DNA of 64,000 nucleotides from Ochromonas danica (lineage: Eukaryota; Sar; Chrysophyceae; Chromulinales; Chromulinaceae), in the NCBI GenBank assembly GCA_015146655.1, contig VKHL01000056.1:106809-170808 (forward strand), written 5' to 3'. The position numbers and the translations under genes were made by a program. Below, in pieces: positions 53,188-63,219 of the stretch; position 1 is the first letter of the stretch, and each line of letters opens with the position of its first letter. The notes beneath the pieces are model-generated. The model had not been told where the DNA came from. It worked only from the letters and a program-made list of their open reading frames with translations, and made no database searches.

Positions 53188-54694
53188 ATGATTAGTGAAG
53201 AGATAGAAAATATTAAACAAGAAATACAATTCATAAAACAGTTTCTGAATTACCATGTGTCTGCGCGAAGGGCAGCGCAAAAGGGATTGCCTGTTCCTGA
53301 GTTCGTCTTTCCTGACTCTTTTCTATTCTATGAAAAGGAACAACCTGACGAACTAATGGCAGCAAAAAAAGTTCTGGAAAACAGACTAGAAAAACTGTTA
53401 GACGAGAAGATCTTTCTCATGAGAGGTAACACTATGGTCTCTTTCTATCTATCAGTCTCGTTCATTTTTCTCTGCTTTCTCTTTCTCGCACTAACTTCTT
53501 CTTTCGACCTCTTTTTGTCTATCTATCTCTGTTTGTTTCCCTCTCTGCCACACCATAGATTTGCAGACCAGGAATTTTCCAGTTGAATTTTATCACGATA
53601 AAGGCAAAGAAGCGTTTATCATGACCTTTACATCTGAGAAGCCTTTGCTCTCCCAGCTGGAGAGCTTCCTTCAAGGGAATGTCAGTTGTCTCCCCAGAGG
53701 ATTCTCTTTGTCGGAATACAGGCTCCAAGCCAAAACTACTGGTTTGAATATTTATCAATTTTCTAACTTGCCGGCTGATGAAACTCTGGTCTTGAGCTAC
53801 CCTTCGAGAATCTGTGCCCAATCGGCGAGCGATTGGGACGAGACCTACCTGGAGAGATTTAAAATTGATTTTCAGACTATATCCTGGCATTCATTTGTAG
53901 GTGCTAACTACCAGGTATCTACTAGGGCAAGTAAGCTAATCGAAGACCTGTCCAGTTTAGATTACACTATAATTGTTAAGTATCCAGCTAGATATGCAGA
54001 GAAGGATGTGGTGGCCAAGGCGCGTGCTGATAGTGAATTAGAACATCCCATCCGAAAGGCTATTTATCTCATCGACAAATATTCCTCGAAAGAATCTATT
54101 GTGGATAGTTTCCTACAGATTTTGCTCTATGAAATGGGCTTTTATTCAGGAATGCTCTATGCTATTCCCCAAATCGACCTCCCGCTCGTGTTTGGGTCTA
54201 CCAAATGCACTGCCAGAGCAGACTATGGCATCTTGGACGTGGCCTCCTTCTATAGGATGGCAGTGGTGGAGGACAAGAGCAAGAACAACAATGTGGTAAA
54301 CAGTGAGCCACAATTGCTCGCCGAGGCTATCGCTGCTCACCAGTTGAACATTCAAATGGACTCTGGTGTAGGAAACAAGCGAAGTCTAAACCAAACTTCA
54401 ATGGGAGCAGATAATCCGGACGATGATGTTGACGATGACAGTAATATTATCTATGGAGTGAGAGTTAATGGTTGGAATTTCTTCTTCTACGAGATTCCGA
54501 TCACGCCGCAAATTCTCTCTTCTATGGAAACCCAAATTTCTACCAATGAAGTAACGCATGTTAAAAAGGTCGAGAAGCTGGACTTTCTCAGGCCCGAAGA
54601 GCGATGCGGAATCATTACGACCTTGGACATGCTTCGCGAAAAAGTGTCTGATTCTGGAAAGAAGACAAAGCGTAGAGTGTCAATCAATAAATGA
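53188..54694 (+). CDS. predicted PD-(D/E)XK nuclease-like protein
   Basis: Exons: 53188-53425 and 53559-54694, 457 aa. A coiled-coil-like N-terminus (EEIENIKQEIQFIKQF; VLENRLEKLLDEKIFLMR) precedes a middle domain and a C-terminal region with the spacing of restriction-endonuclease-fold proteins: ADYGILDVASFYRMAVVEDKS supplies an Asp and, about 14 residues on, E-D-K, and EPQLLAEAIAAHQ supplies the downstream Gln/Glu helix often seen in this fold. Such domains occur in crinkler-type and other mobile or effector-like proteins of protists and fungi. The intron is pyrimidine-rich with CTTTCT runs. The gene lies between the two SAMHD1 3' copies and converges with SAMHD1. Nuclease activity is a prediction from motif spacing. 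Confidence 0.6.
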
Positions 54695-54760
54695 TGACCT
54701 GACGGTGTAGTATTGCCAAGCTACTGTAAGCACGTATTATCAGATGTTGCACTTTCTGTA

Positions 54761-55669
54761 AGTCACTGGAAGGAAGAAGAGTAACAGGACAGTGTACTTT
54801 GCTGAGAATTTGTATCTCATTCATGATCTTAGTTGTTAGTGCGACGCTTGTTTAAGAAGGGAGCTTCCCTTTCATGAGTAGTTCTCAAGCTTGACTCTGA
54901 GAAGGAAATGGCGAAGACGCGTAACATTCGCGACACCAATCCTGAAATGCCTTGAGCAAGATTCGATCCTTCTCTTGGTTGCGACAAAATACTCTCACTG
55001 CCAACTCTTTGAAAGCTCTGGGCAGCAGAGTGGAGTAGGAGCTTTCTTTGATCTTCTTTGCCACGCAAGTTTCAAGAGGAACGTCTTTCGGGTAAAAGCG
55101 CAATCGATCCACTGGATTCTCATTCTTCATCCCATAGTGGATGTGCATCTTCTCTACAATGATGTCGACAGTGGTAACGATCAAATCTGATTCGCCTTGA
55201 CTGAAGGCGGCGCGGTCTTCTTGAGAAACCACAGGTGGTCGCTTAATCCACGGGGCAAAAGAATCTTGTGATTGAATAAAGTCAAAGCCGCCGCTGTCAT
55301 CATCATCTTCCCGACTTCCAACTTCCAGTGGATTCAAGTCGGGAGTGGATGTTGAGTTGGACGTTTCTTCGAATTTCTCTTTCGCCAACGAGGTATTCGC
55401 CAGTTCAACAATCGAGTTTGCAATTTCCTCCGGAGAGTAGCTATCAATACGAGAGCCTCTTTGGTAGACAGTCTTCCCCATACAAGAGTACTAAAACACA
55501 GAGCAAGATAAGGACAACCGTCAAATCATCATATATGAACCTGTCAATAACTTCAACGCCAACTTACGAATTGCCTTCTTCTGATTCTTTCTAATATTCT
55601 GCGAGCCTCTTCAAGTTCTGGCGACGTGCTAATTTCTATCAAGTAGATTACACTATCTTTCAAGTTGCA
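54761..55669. repeat. 909-bp direct repeat, copy B (within SAMHD1)
   Basis: The partner of 51449-52357, here as the natural 3' end of the complete SAMHD1 gene. The junction with gene-specific sequence is between 55669 and 55670, inside the second-last exon. Confidence 0.96.
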
Positions 55670-56831
55670 CAATGCTGCAGGGTCAAGGTAGCATTCAGAC
55701 ATGCGGTACTGCCCTGAGGGATGGCTCTCAGTCTTGCTTCCAGGGATCACAATATGAGGATCAGCTAATTCGAGTGCATCTACCAGCATGTATTCTACTT
55801 TCTTAATCGATTTGTGAGTATAAACCTTTTGATGTAACTGATAGCGAAGAGCGAAAAGCTGCAAGACCTCTCCAACCATCTTCTCAGGATAGCAGATCAT
55901 ATAGGCGCAAGACAAACTGGAGGGTCTTTCAGCAATGGGCGAGGCAATATCGAAGTAATAGGGTACATTGGAAGTGGAGGAAGAAGAATGGATTGGTTCT
56001 GCTTTCAAGACTCTTCCAAACTCAAAGAACCGCTGAAAGTGATTGTAGTTAGTATCGACATTGCTGTGATGGATATCTCTTTGGAAGTAATCCAACTTGT
56101 CCACATCCAATCCTGACCGAGAATTGTTGACGATGTCATAGAGATAAAACTTCTGGGCGGGTCGACCTTGTCGTTCTCCTTCAGCCACTCCAGAGATGAT
56201 CTCTGTGATGAAAAAGCGGTCCTTCTCATCGAGACCATAACTGCCGATGTTAATCTGATTTTTCTCTAGCAGATAGTTGAATATATTGACAGACCAATCT
56301 CATGGCGCAACGATACATGAGGGTCATGAAGACACCATCAAAGACATGGGAGAAGGGTCCATGTCCCAGATCATGGCAAAGCCCTGCAACCTTCACGCAG
56401 AGGATGTCTTCTTCTGTGATGCCAAGCTCTGGCTGATGCTTCACCAAAGTGCGCACCACATTCTCTGCATAGTAGGCCACGCCAATTGAGTGCGAGAAGC
56501 GTGTGTGCGTGGCACCGGGATAGACAAAATCACAAGTACCGAGTTGCTTCAAGTCTCTCAGGCGCTGAAATTCCTTCGTGTCAATAATCTCCAGACACAG
56601 TCCACTCATGGAAATATTGCCATGGATAGGGTCATTAAAATAACAGACCCTTTTAGGTGATTTCACAGCAGCGAAGTCAGTCAAGCTAGACACCTTTGCG
56701 TCATGACGAAGAGGAGAATCATTTTGTGTCTTGAACGGAGAGGCTTGATTAATATGGGCGAATCGGCCTTTCTTAGGCTTCTGAGGAGAAGCAAAGGCAT
56801 GGAGGAGGGAGTGCTTCTTTGCAGTCTCCAT
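54885..56831 (-). CDS. SAMHD1: SAMHD1-type HD-domain dNTP triphosphohydrolase, HD domain apparently frame-disrupted
   Basis: Exons (minus): 56831 to about 56306, about 56297-55568, 55490-54885, roughly 620 aa. The HD core matches SAMHD1: [45 protein letters not shown], and [18 protein letters not shown] with the metal His-Asp. Later SKxxxGxDVDKxDYFxRD appears as [15 protein letters not shown], and the C-terminal lobe [15 protein letters not shown] is also SAMHD1-like. There is no SAM domain; the N-terminal 55 residues are low-complexity. The conserved His-Glu segment after FDG can be read only by changing frame twice within about 15 bp (56290-56310), so the gene is disrupted, mis-sequenced or spliced in a way I cannot see. 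The enzyme would degrade dNTPs to deoxynucleosides and triphosphate. Confidence 0.85.
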
Positions 56832-57106
56832 CTAGACTAGTCTCAATCGTCGTCAGTCAATCTCTCTCAGTGACTAGTGACAGAGAGCACAGCAGGGTGA
56901 GGCAGCTGAGGGAAGCTGCTGTGTTATGTTATGAAAGTGAAAGTGACTGCCCAAGATTCAAAATTGGTGAGACTTCAGTTCACATATGTTAACTTAATAA
57001 GTTCCCACTCCTCCTCAATCATCTTAAGTTAATACTGATATTAACTTAATAAGATAGCGCTGGCTTTTGGCTCTGGCCGGTGGCATTATTGGCGAGGAAA
57101 GATATC
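56832..57106. promoter_or_regulatory. divergent promoter of SAMHD1 and cofilin
   Basis: 275 bp between two divergent starts. GTTAACTTAA occurs at 56988-56997, and an inverted pair, TTAAGTTAA at 57024-57032 and TTAACTTAA at 57041-57049, lies 58 bp before the cofilin ATG. Confidence 0.5.
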
Positions 57107-57743
57107 ATGGCGACTCCTGAAAATCACTTGAAAACGGTAGAATAGATAAGGACAAAGAACCTTATTTCCTCACGCTACGCTTCTCGCTAACTTGTTTTCT
57201 ATGAAGTCAGGCTGGAGAGCCTTTGGGCTTCGTGGGCAAGGTGGAGGTGACCAATCGCATCTCCCCACAGTGCAATGAAGTCTACCAGGCGCTGAAAATC
57301 CGTCGCGCCCATCGTTACATTATCTTCCGACTAGGAGAAGAAGAGATTGAAGTGGAGAAGACGGGGGGTCGCAAAGAGGTGGGTTAGTCCCCTGAGTACC
57401 ACCTTGCTTGAACTTGCCCCGCTCACCTTGAACTACCGCCTCCTCTGTGAAGACCTACGAAGACTTCAAGAGATCCTTGCCCTTCACAGACTGTCGCTTT
57501 GGCATCTACGACCAGGACTACAAGACTAGTGATGGCCGGCCAGCCTCCAAGCTCTGGTTCGTGAGCTGGCTGCCCACCAACGGCACCACTCACAACAAAA
57601 TGGCCTACACCTCCGCGAAGGGAAAGTTCCGAGAGACCTTGCTTGGAGCGTTCGATACTCAGGTTTCCTCCCTCGAAGAGCTGGACGCTAGTCTGGGTCT
57701 GTCCAAGGAGGATGAGGACGACGACAACGACTTCGACTTCTAA
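57107..57743 (+). CDS. ADF/cofilin
   Basis: Exons: 57107-57136, 57211-57378, 57453-57743, 162 aa. A single actin-depolymerising factor homology domain: NEVYQALKIRRAHRYIIFRL, EDFKRSLPFTDCRFGIYDQDY, KLWFVSWLPTNGTTHNKMAYTSAKGKFRETLLG, where the long helix carries the Lys/Met actin-contact residues. It severs and depolymerises actin filaments. The N-terminus has about 25 residues before the domain and lacks the usual Ser3-type regulatory start. An unusual acidic tail (EDEDDDNDFDF) follows. The short first coding exon (10 codons) and two small introns were placed by frame and homology. Confidence 0.93.
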
Positions 57744-58209
57744 TCGACAGTGTCCTCCTCCTCCTCCTGCTTTCTCTTGTGCTGTCTGTCGCTGGGTCTA
57801 TTGGAGTGTGAGCTCGGAGGTCGCCTTTTCTCCGTACAATGTTGACATTTAGATTTGTATAAAGCCACTAGTCTAGTCTTCTAGATGAAGGATGCCATGG
57901 CCATGCCTATGCCTCCCCTCCAGCAGCTCTTCTTTGGCCCGTCCATGCTTTCCTTCTTTCTCTTTAAATCACAAAGGAATCAACATCGTTTTAACAACCC
58001 ATAGATACTTTCATTCAAAACAAAATACAATCAAAAAGATGCTACAGAATAGAGCAATGATAGCGTTGGTTCCAAAAATAGGCTAAGAAAAGATGCGCAG
58101 CCTGGACTGTGTCACGACGTCTTGGCACCTGACCAGACCAGACCTCATCAGAGCTGACATGATGTGTCTCCCTGCCTCTGCCTCCGTCTCTCTAGATTAG
58201 TCCCTCCCG
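57744..58209. other. convergent 3' spacer
   Basis: The 3' flanks of the convergent cofilin and EF-hand genes. Pyrimidine-rich after the cofilin stop, then AT-rich with an A-rich stretch near 58016-58040. No gene is seen. Confidence 0.4.
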
Positions 58210-58944
58210 TCAGACCTGGTGCTCACCCAGACTGGACCACCACCTTTTGAACTCATCGCGAGAGATCTTGCCATCTCCATTGCGATCCAAGATAAACAAG
58301 GCGGACTCCAGCTGATTGGTAGTCATATTGGCTCCCAAAGAGCTGACCAGATTGCCGAACTCGCAGCTCTCGAGAGTGCCAGACTTGTCCTTGTCGAAGG
58401 CGTCGAATTTCTCGTCCAGATCGCGCTCTTCGATTCCTCCTCTAATGTTGTTGAGCTCCTGGAAAGCCGTGAGGGAGGACTGGTAGATGGCCATGCCGAT
58501 GACCGCGCAGTACAGCCCCACGGAGAGGTTGACCAGTCCTCCCTGCGCCACCACCAGCACACCCACAAAGAAGTAGAAGCCAGCTCGGCCATAGGGGTGG
58601 TATAGGAAGAGTGCCTCACGGCGGAGGAGGTCGAGATAGTGCTGAGTCAGCGCCTTCTCCTTGAACTCCAAGATGCAGGCGGCTGTGCCGAAGAAGAGCA
58701 TGTAAATGTTCAGCACGGCTCGGAAGGGAGACAGTCCGAAGATGTTGGAAAGAAAGGACATGAGGCTCAGGCCAATGATGGACAGCCCCGCCAAGAAGCC
58801 CGCCACTCGCCACGACCAGTTGCCGTCCTCTGCGTACTTCTTGAGCTCCAGGAACTTCTCCTTGCTAAAGCTCACTGCTTCGAGGCCCTTCTCCTGAAGA
58901 AGAACTTTCGCCTCATCGTTAATTAAGCTGCCGTACTGTGCCAT
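58210..58944 (-). CDS. COPI-associated-type membrane protein with C-terminal EF-hands
   Basis: 244 aa from the ATG at 58944, intronless. Four hydrophobic helices lie at about residues 45-160 (WRVAGFLAGLSIIGLSLMSFL; FRAVLNIYMLFFGTAACIL; AGFYFFVGVLVVAQGGLVNL; GLYCAVIGMAIY), in the pattern of COPI-associated / TVP15-like Golgi proteins. The C-terminal 70 residues hold two EF-hands: DKDKSGTLESCEF and DRNGDGKISRDEF, both with full calcium-ligand spacing. The combination suggests a Golgi or vesicle protein sensing cytosolic calcium. The family call is from topology and the GRAGFYFFVG segment; the EF-hands are certain. Confidence 0.82.
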   Translation of the reverse strand: MAQYGSLINDEAKVLLQEKGLEAVSFSKEKFLELKKYAEDGNWSWRVAGFLAGLSIIGLSLMSFLSNIFGLSPFRAVLNIYMLFFGTAACILEFKEKALTQHYLDLLRREALFLYHPYGRAGFYFFVGVLVVAQGGLVNLSVGLYCAVIGMAIYQSSLTAFQELNNIRGGIEERDLDEKFDAFDKDKSGTLESCEFGNLVSSLGANMTTNQLESALFILDRNGDGKISRDEFKRWWSSLGEHQV

Positions 58945-59179
58945 GGTAATGAGACAAGGAGCAAGTGGGGATGTCGGGATGTTCCACAGTTGAAGCGATG
59001 CGGGATTTCGACCCAAAGACCAGCCAGAAAGAAGAAGCTCGATATATTATTACAATGCGTGGAAGTACTACTGTGCGTGGTAGGTATCCCATCGCATACT
59101 AACAATCTGAGAGGCGTTTCTTTCATCCAGTCTATCGGATATCCAAAGACTGACTATAGATGAGATTAGAAGTTACTAT

Positions 59180-60585
59180 ATGAAGAAAAAGGCCAGTTAC
59201 CAAGCAATTATCCCCGCGTCTGTTCCAATAAATGCCGTGGAGCATGTAAATGCGGATAATGTGGGCTTTGTGCTGAACTTGCGCTCCACCGTGCAGGGCG
59301 GCTATTCAGAGAAGCGGGCCAGTGAGAAGGTCACACCTGCTGACTCTCGACTGACAACGCAACAGGCTAGCAAGAAGACTGGGCAATGCTCTAACCCAGT
59401 CTGTATTGCGAGAGAACAGGAGATACGTGAAGAAGAGGAAGAGGTGAGGCACGTCTGTTTAGTACAGTATAGTAGAGTAAAGTATAGTATAGTATAGCGT
59501 CTGCAGTGCACTGTAAGGTTTAGTATAGCACTGTACAGTGCAGTATAGTACAGTACAGTATAGTGTTGCTTGTGTGGGACATGTTAGGTTGTTGTTTGCT
59601 GCCACCCTATCAATTAACTTCCTCTGCCCTGTCCTGTCCTGTCCTGCAGACTAAGGCCATCTACAGAGAAATCGAGGCATTGCTGGAAGCTCTTTCTGAG
59701 GCAGAAGGTCAGCTGAGAGTTCTTGAGGAAGACTACTCCTCTGTCCAGCAGCAAGAAGAGAAGCTGACCAAGACCCGTGATAGCCTGGAGAATGACCTCG
59801 CCCAGCAGAGATCGCGCCTCCGCAGCCTCGCAGAAGAGCAGCGAGTCCTAGAGCAACAGGTTAGGTCATACTGTCATGCCATGTCTTTCGATGAGATTGC
59901 TCTTAATATGTCATTCAAACAGATCGCTACCTTAATGGCGCGGAAAGAGAAGCAACAACATGCACAGGATTTCGTTCTTGCTCACAACAAGAAAGGTCAT
60001 TTGAAACATAATGGGCTGCTGAGCATGCAGTTGACAGGCGAGCTTGTCTGGTCGTGCTGCCTGCGTGGAGAGTGTGAGGGTTGCATTGAAGAACACAGCG
60101 TGGGCATTCGATCCACACTGTGCAAGAACTGGGGCACCTTGAACCAGAACCGCCTGCTTCCTTCCCACGGCCATCCTCTTAGTAGCTTCAGCCATAGCAC
60201 CGTAGCTATGGAGGCTGCTCCTCGATATGCATTTTGGACAACGAGACGCGATGATGCAGTTGTGCCTCCCTCCTCCTCCTCCCCCTTAGGCCTCGGCCAG
60301 CTGTCCAGGCAGTCGAAACGCCCACAATCCGCGGTAGTATTTGGAGGATCTTCTGGAGGTAATCTTCAACAGAAAAGCTTAGCGCTATCGAATCAGTCTA
60401 GTCCCAATCATTCGTGCAGGGAACACCATCGAGGACTTGCTGCATCTCAACAATCTTCGTTGTGGTCCCTGCAACGCCCTCCCAGCGCCGCCTCTGCCAT
60501 CGGTAGAGTGAGAGTGGAGGAAGGAAAGCTGAAGAAACAGAACCGCCCGATGAGCTCACCTTCAGGCTATCTAGACTGCCTGTGA
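59180..60585 (+). CDS. coiled-coil / low-complexity protein of unknown function
   Basis: Exons: 59180-59443 and 59650-60585, 399 aa. The first 88 residues are unrecognised, ending in an acidic run (REEEEE). The second exon opens with a strong coiled coil (EIEALLEALSEAEGQLRVLEE ... NDLAQQRSRLRSLAEEQRVLEQQ). After that come Cys-rich CCLRGECEGC and long Ser/Gln/Pro-rich sequence, with RPQSA/RPPSA/RPMSS motifs reminiscent of ciliary and microtubule-associated proteins. A further intron beginning GTTAGGT near 59860 is possible, because the frame after the coiled coil is less protein-like. No family is recognised. Confidence 0.6.
59459..59565 (+). repeat. TATAG/ACAGT microsatellite in an intron
   Basis: An irregular run of AGTATAGT, AGTACAGT and related units within the intron of the coiled-coil gene. 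Low-complexity, likely unstable in length. Confidence 0.75.
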
Positions 60586-60979
60586 CTTGACTTGTGGTGG
60601 CAGTGTGTCGTTGTTGTGTTTGTTGTTGTGGTTCGTGTGCAGATCTTATTAACATGACGTCACATGCTCTCTCTCTCTGTGTGTCAATTTATCTTTGTTT
60701 GCTTGTGTGAGGTGAGGCTTCTACGATAATATACGATATTTTCTCTCAGTGATGTGCTATTGTTTGTATACCCTCTAACTAATTTCTATAACTCAACTCT
60801 GACTGCCAGGACTTTCTACTGTAGACTGTAGACTACATACAGTACAACGCCATATTACCACAACCATCAATGTCTTAAGAGCCAGATAACCAGATAACCA
60901 GATAACCAGATAGCCAGCCGTGGTACTGTACAGCAAAGTTGCTGGCTGGTCATGAACATTTCACTTCATCATCATCATC
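60586..60979. other. intergenic region upstream of the methyltransferase
   Basis: The 3' flank of the coiled-coil gene, GT- and CT-rich (TGTTGTTGTG; CTCTCTCTCTC), then the methyltransferase promoter with the 8-bp tandem repeat at 60883-60914. No gene. Confidence 0.4.
60883..60914 (+). repeat. 8-bp tandem repeat (CAGATAAC)n
   Basis: About four head-to-tail copies of CAGATAAC, the last one degenerate (CAGATAGC), about 70 bp upstream of the methyltransferase ATG. Confidence 0.85.
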
Positions 60980-61783
60980 ATGTCAACGGAGGGCCAGCAG
61001 GAGGAAGAGGAGGACAATCTCTATGGACTGTTCGTGTGTGAGGAGTATGTGGAGCAGGTCTTCTTCTTTGGTGATGTACAACAATCGCTGCTCTGTTCGA
61101 AGATGTGCACGACAGATCACGACCTCACGGGACAGATCGTCTGGCCTGCGAGTCGGATCCTCGCCTGGTACCTAACTCTGCACCCTGAACTAGTCTCTGG
61201 GAAGAGTGTGGTTGAGCTGGGGGCTGGCTGTGGTCTCGCAGGATTCCTCGCCTGTCATCAAGCGCGACAGGTGGACATCACAGACGGGAACGACATCGTC
61301 CTCCGTCTACTGCAGAAGAACAAGGACCACTTGCAGAGTGAGAACGTCCGTGTGAGGAAGTTGCTATGGGGTGTGAGGGCTGAAGTGGAGAGTCTCTATC
61401 CCTCTGCCGAGAGCTTCCCAGAGGTCGTCATCGGCGCGGATGTCATCCTGTGGCCCAATCAGATCATCAACCTGCTGTCTACCATTCGCTGGCTGCTTCT
61501 ACCTGGAGGTCTCTCTAGCCAATGCTACATCAGCTATGTGCACCGTGCTAACACCACGCATGACCTGTTGCTGCGACTGGCTGCAGAGCTCGGCCTGCGC
61601 CTCAACGAGCTGCCAGCCAAGCAGTTCTTGCCTGACACCTGCACAGACATACCGTCCTCCATTGATGGACGAATCCTCCATATCACTCTCCTCCCGAGCA
61701 CGGTGGAGCGACGGGATGAGATCCTCCGCGAGTCGGATAGCGAGCTGCTCAAAATGATCGAAAACAACTACCTGCCCTGCTAG
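60980..61783 (+). CDS. METTL21/FAM86-type protein methyltransferase
   Basis: 267 aa, intronless. The N-terminal LTGQIVWPASRILAWYL and motif I VVELGAGCGLAGFLA match the METTL21-like lysine methyltransferases, as does the acidic post-I residue in DITDGNDIVL and motif EVVIGADVILWPN (the D/E-x-x-Y/W-like motif, here ADVILW instead of ADVLYD). It should methylate Lys on a protein (chaperone or elongation factor type) or another small target using S-adenosylmethionine. The ATG lies in an ATC repeat. The substrate cannot be inferred. Confidence 0.85.
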   Translation: MSTEGQQEEEEDNLYGLFVCEEYVEQVFFFGDVQQSLLCSKMCTTDHDLTGQIVWPASRILAWYLTLHPELVSGKSVVELGAGCGLAGFLACHQARQVDITDGNDIVLRLLQKNKDHLQSENVRVRKLLWGVRAEVESLYPSAESFPEVVIGADVILWPNQIINLLSTIRWLLLPGGLSSQCYISYVHRANTTHDLLLRLAAELGLRLNELPAKQFLPDTCTDIPSSIDGRILHITLLPSTVERRDEILRESDSELLKMIENNYLPC

Positions 61784-61938
61784 CCACCTGACCAGACCAG
61801 TCCATTTACAACTGAATCTCTTCTGTTAATGGGTTATTTAGTGATTAATAGACTTCTAAAAAAATCAGTCCCATAATTGATAGGCACACGAGATGTTTCT
61901 ATCGCTTATCAGCATTGAGAGTCTTTGATATGACTAGT

Positions 61939-63219
61939 CTAGTGTTGTTGTATCGAGGAGAAGAAGCGCAATCCTGAAGCGAGTGCTGCAAAGATAAGAA
62001 CCCTGCTGGTTAGGACAAGCCAGTCTCCCTTGGAAGCCCTGCAAGGCGGGGGCGGGGAGTGGATGGCATCATCGCTGGTGAGCTCCGCCCAAACCTCGTC
62101 CGCCATGCTAATGTAGGTTTTCACTTCCTCTGCGAGAGGAGCAGACAGCGCATCAGAGAGCAGCTGCAAGACCTCCATCTCAACATTCGCTTGGTCAACG
62201 AGGGACTTATTCTCAGCGAAGATGCCGTACTCATGCAGCAGGTGACCGATATGTGCTCGTTCAACAGCCGTGACCAACTTCTCCTCGAGGTGTGGCTGGT
62301 CTGTATCTCTTCGAACAGGGATCTTGACATAAGCCTCGCTGGGCAGGTCCACGTCCTTCTCTCCCAGCTCTTTGCTCACCAGGATGCATTCATCGCGGCG
62401 GGTTTGAAGCAGGTTCGCAATTACAAGATGAACGTTATAATTATCAATTGCACGGTAGGCCTTCTCAAGAAGAATGTTCGCATCAGTTTCAAGCTTGAAA
62501 GAGACCACAAAGGCATGTGGTGCCCAGGTATTGCGCAAGACTCCCAAGAGTTTGGGCACCTGACTCAGCTCGAGATTCAGCTCTCGCGAAGATTGAATCT
62601 TATGTTGTGATAGCTATTGCAGAGGAACAAGTGATGAGAGGAAGAAGGAGAGGGGAGGAGGAGGAAGAGGAGTCACCTGGTTTGGTGGGATGAAGAAGTC
62701 ACTCACAGCCGCTGCGAGGTAGAAGAGCACTCGGGGACCCAGCGGAGCCAACAGCTTGGCTAGGACCTCCAAGAGATGTAGATACTCGTGCAAAGTGACG
62801 AAGTCCACCTCGAGGTAGACGTCCGAGCCCAGCACTGCCTGGCAAAGAGCAGACTCGGCCACTAGCAGGGACTGGAACTTGGGGTCTACAGAGAGACCCA
62901 CCTGATCGCCTTGCACAGCATAGAGGCGAGTGGTCACTTCATGGGAGAGGCGACTGCCCACCACTTTGGAGAAGACCTTGGTGAAGGGCAGCTTGGAGTC
63001 CTGGCGGTGCAGGAAGATGACCGCATAGCCGCGAGAGAGAAAGTACTCTGCGCTCAACGCACCTCTCTCTCCTCGACTAAAGTTCTCCAGAAACCTCACC
63101 ATGTTCTGCTCTAAGGGCACCTGAGTGCCCCCGGAGGTGATGCAGACCACAGGGCGACGAGCTGATTCTTGCCGAGTGATGAACTCTTTGATTTTATCCT
63201 CCTGTGGCGACGCTGTCAT
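61939..63219 (-). CDS. PPCS: phosphopantothenate-cysteine ligase with a C-terminal extension
   Basis: Exons (minus): 63219-62677 and 62613-61939, 426-residue window trimmed to about 405 aa. It is the second step of CoA synthesis, joining 4'-phosphopantothenate to cysteine. Eukaryotic PPCS motifs are intact: VVCITSGGTQVPLEQN, RFLENFSRGERGALSAEYFL, GYAVIFLHR, the YLAAAVSDFFIPPNQ strand, the QHKIQS loop and FVVSFKLETD. About 95 residues extend beyond the human enzyme. They end in a moderately hydrophobic stretch, WLVLTSRVLIFAALASGLRFF, which might be a tail anchor or an amphipathic helix. The ATG at 63219 was chosen because upstream frame codons lack another ATG. Confidence 0.93.

Noticed and set aside
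51449-55669. Long terminal repeats of a retrotransposon flanking the nuclease gene
   Set aside because: The 909-bp direct repeats are host coding sequence (SAMHD1 3' end), and there is no reverse transcriptase, primer-binding site or target duplication.
59459-59565. Possible minisatellite with coding function
   Set aside because: Lies within an intron of the coiled-coil gene and is plain low-complexity sequence.
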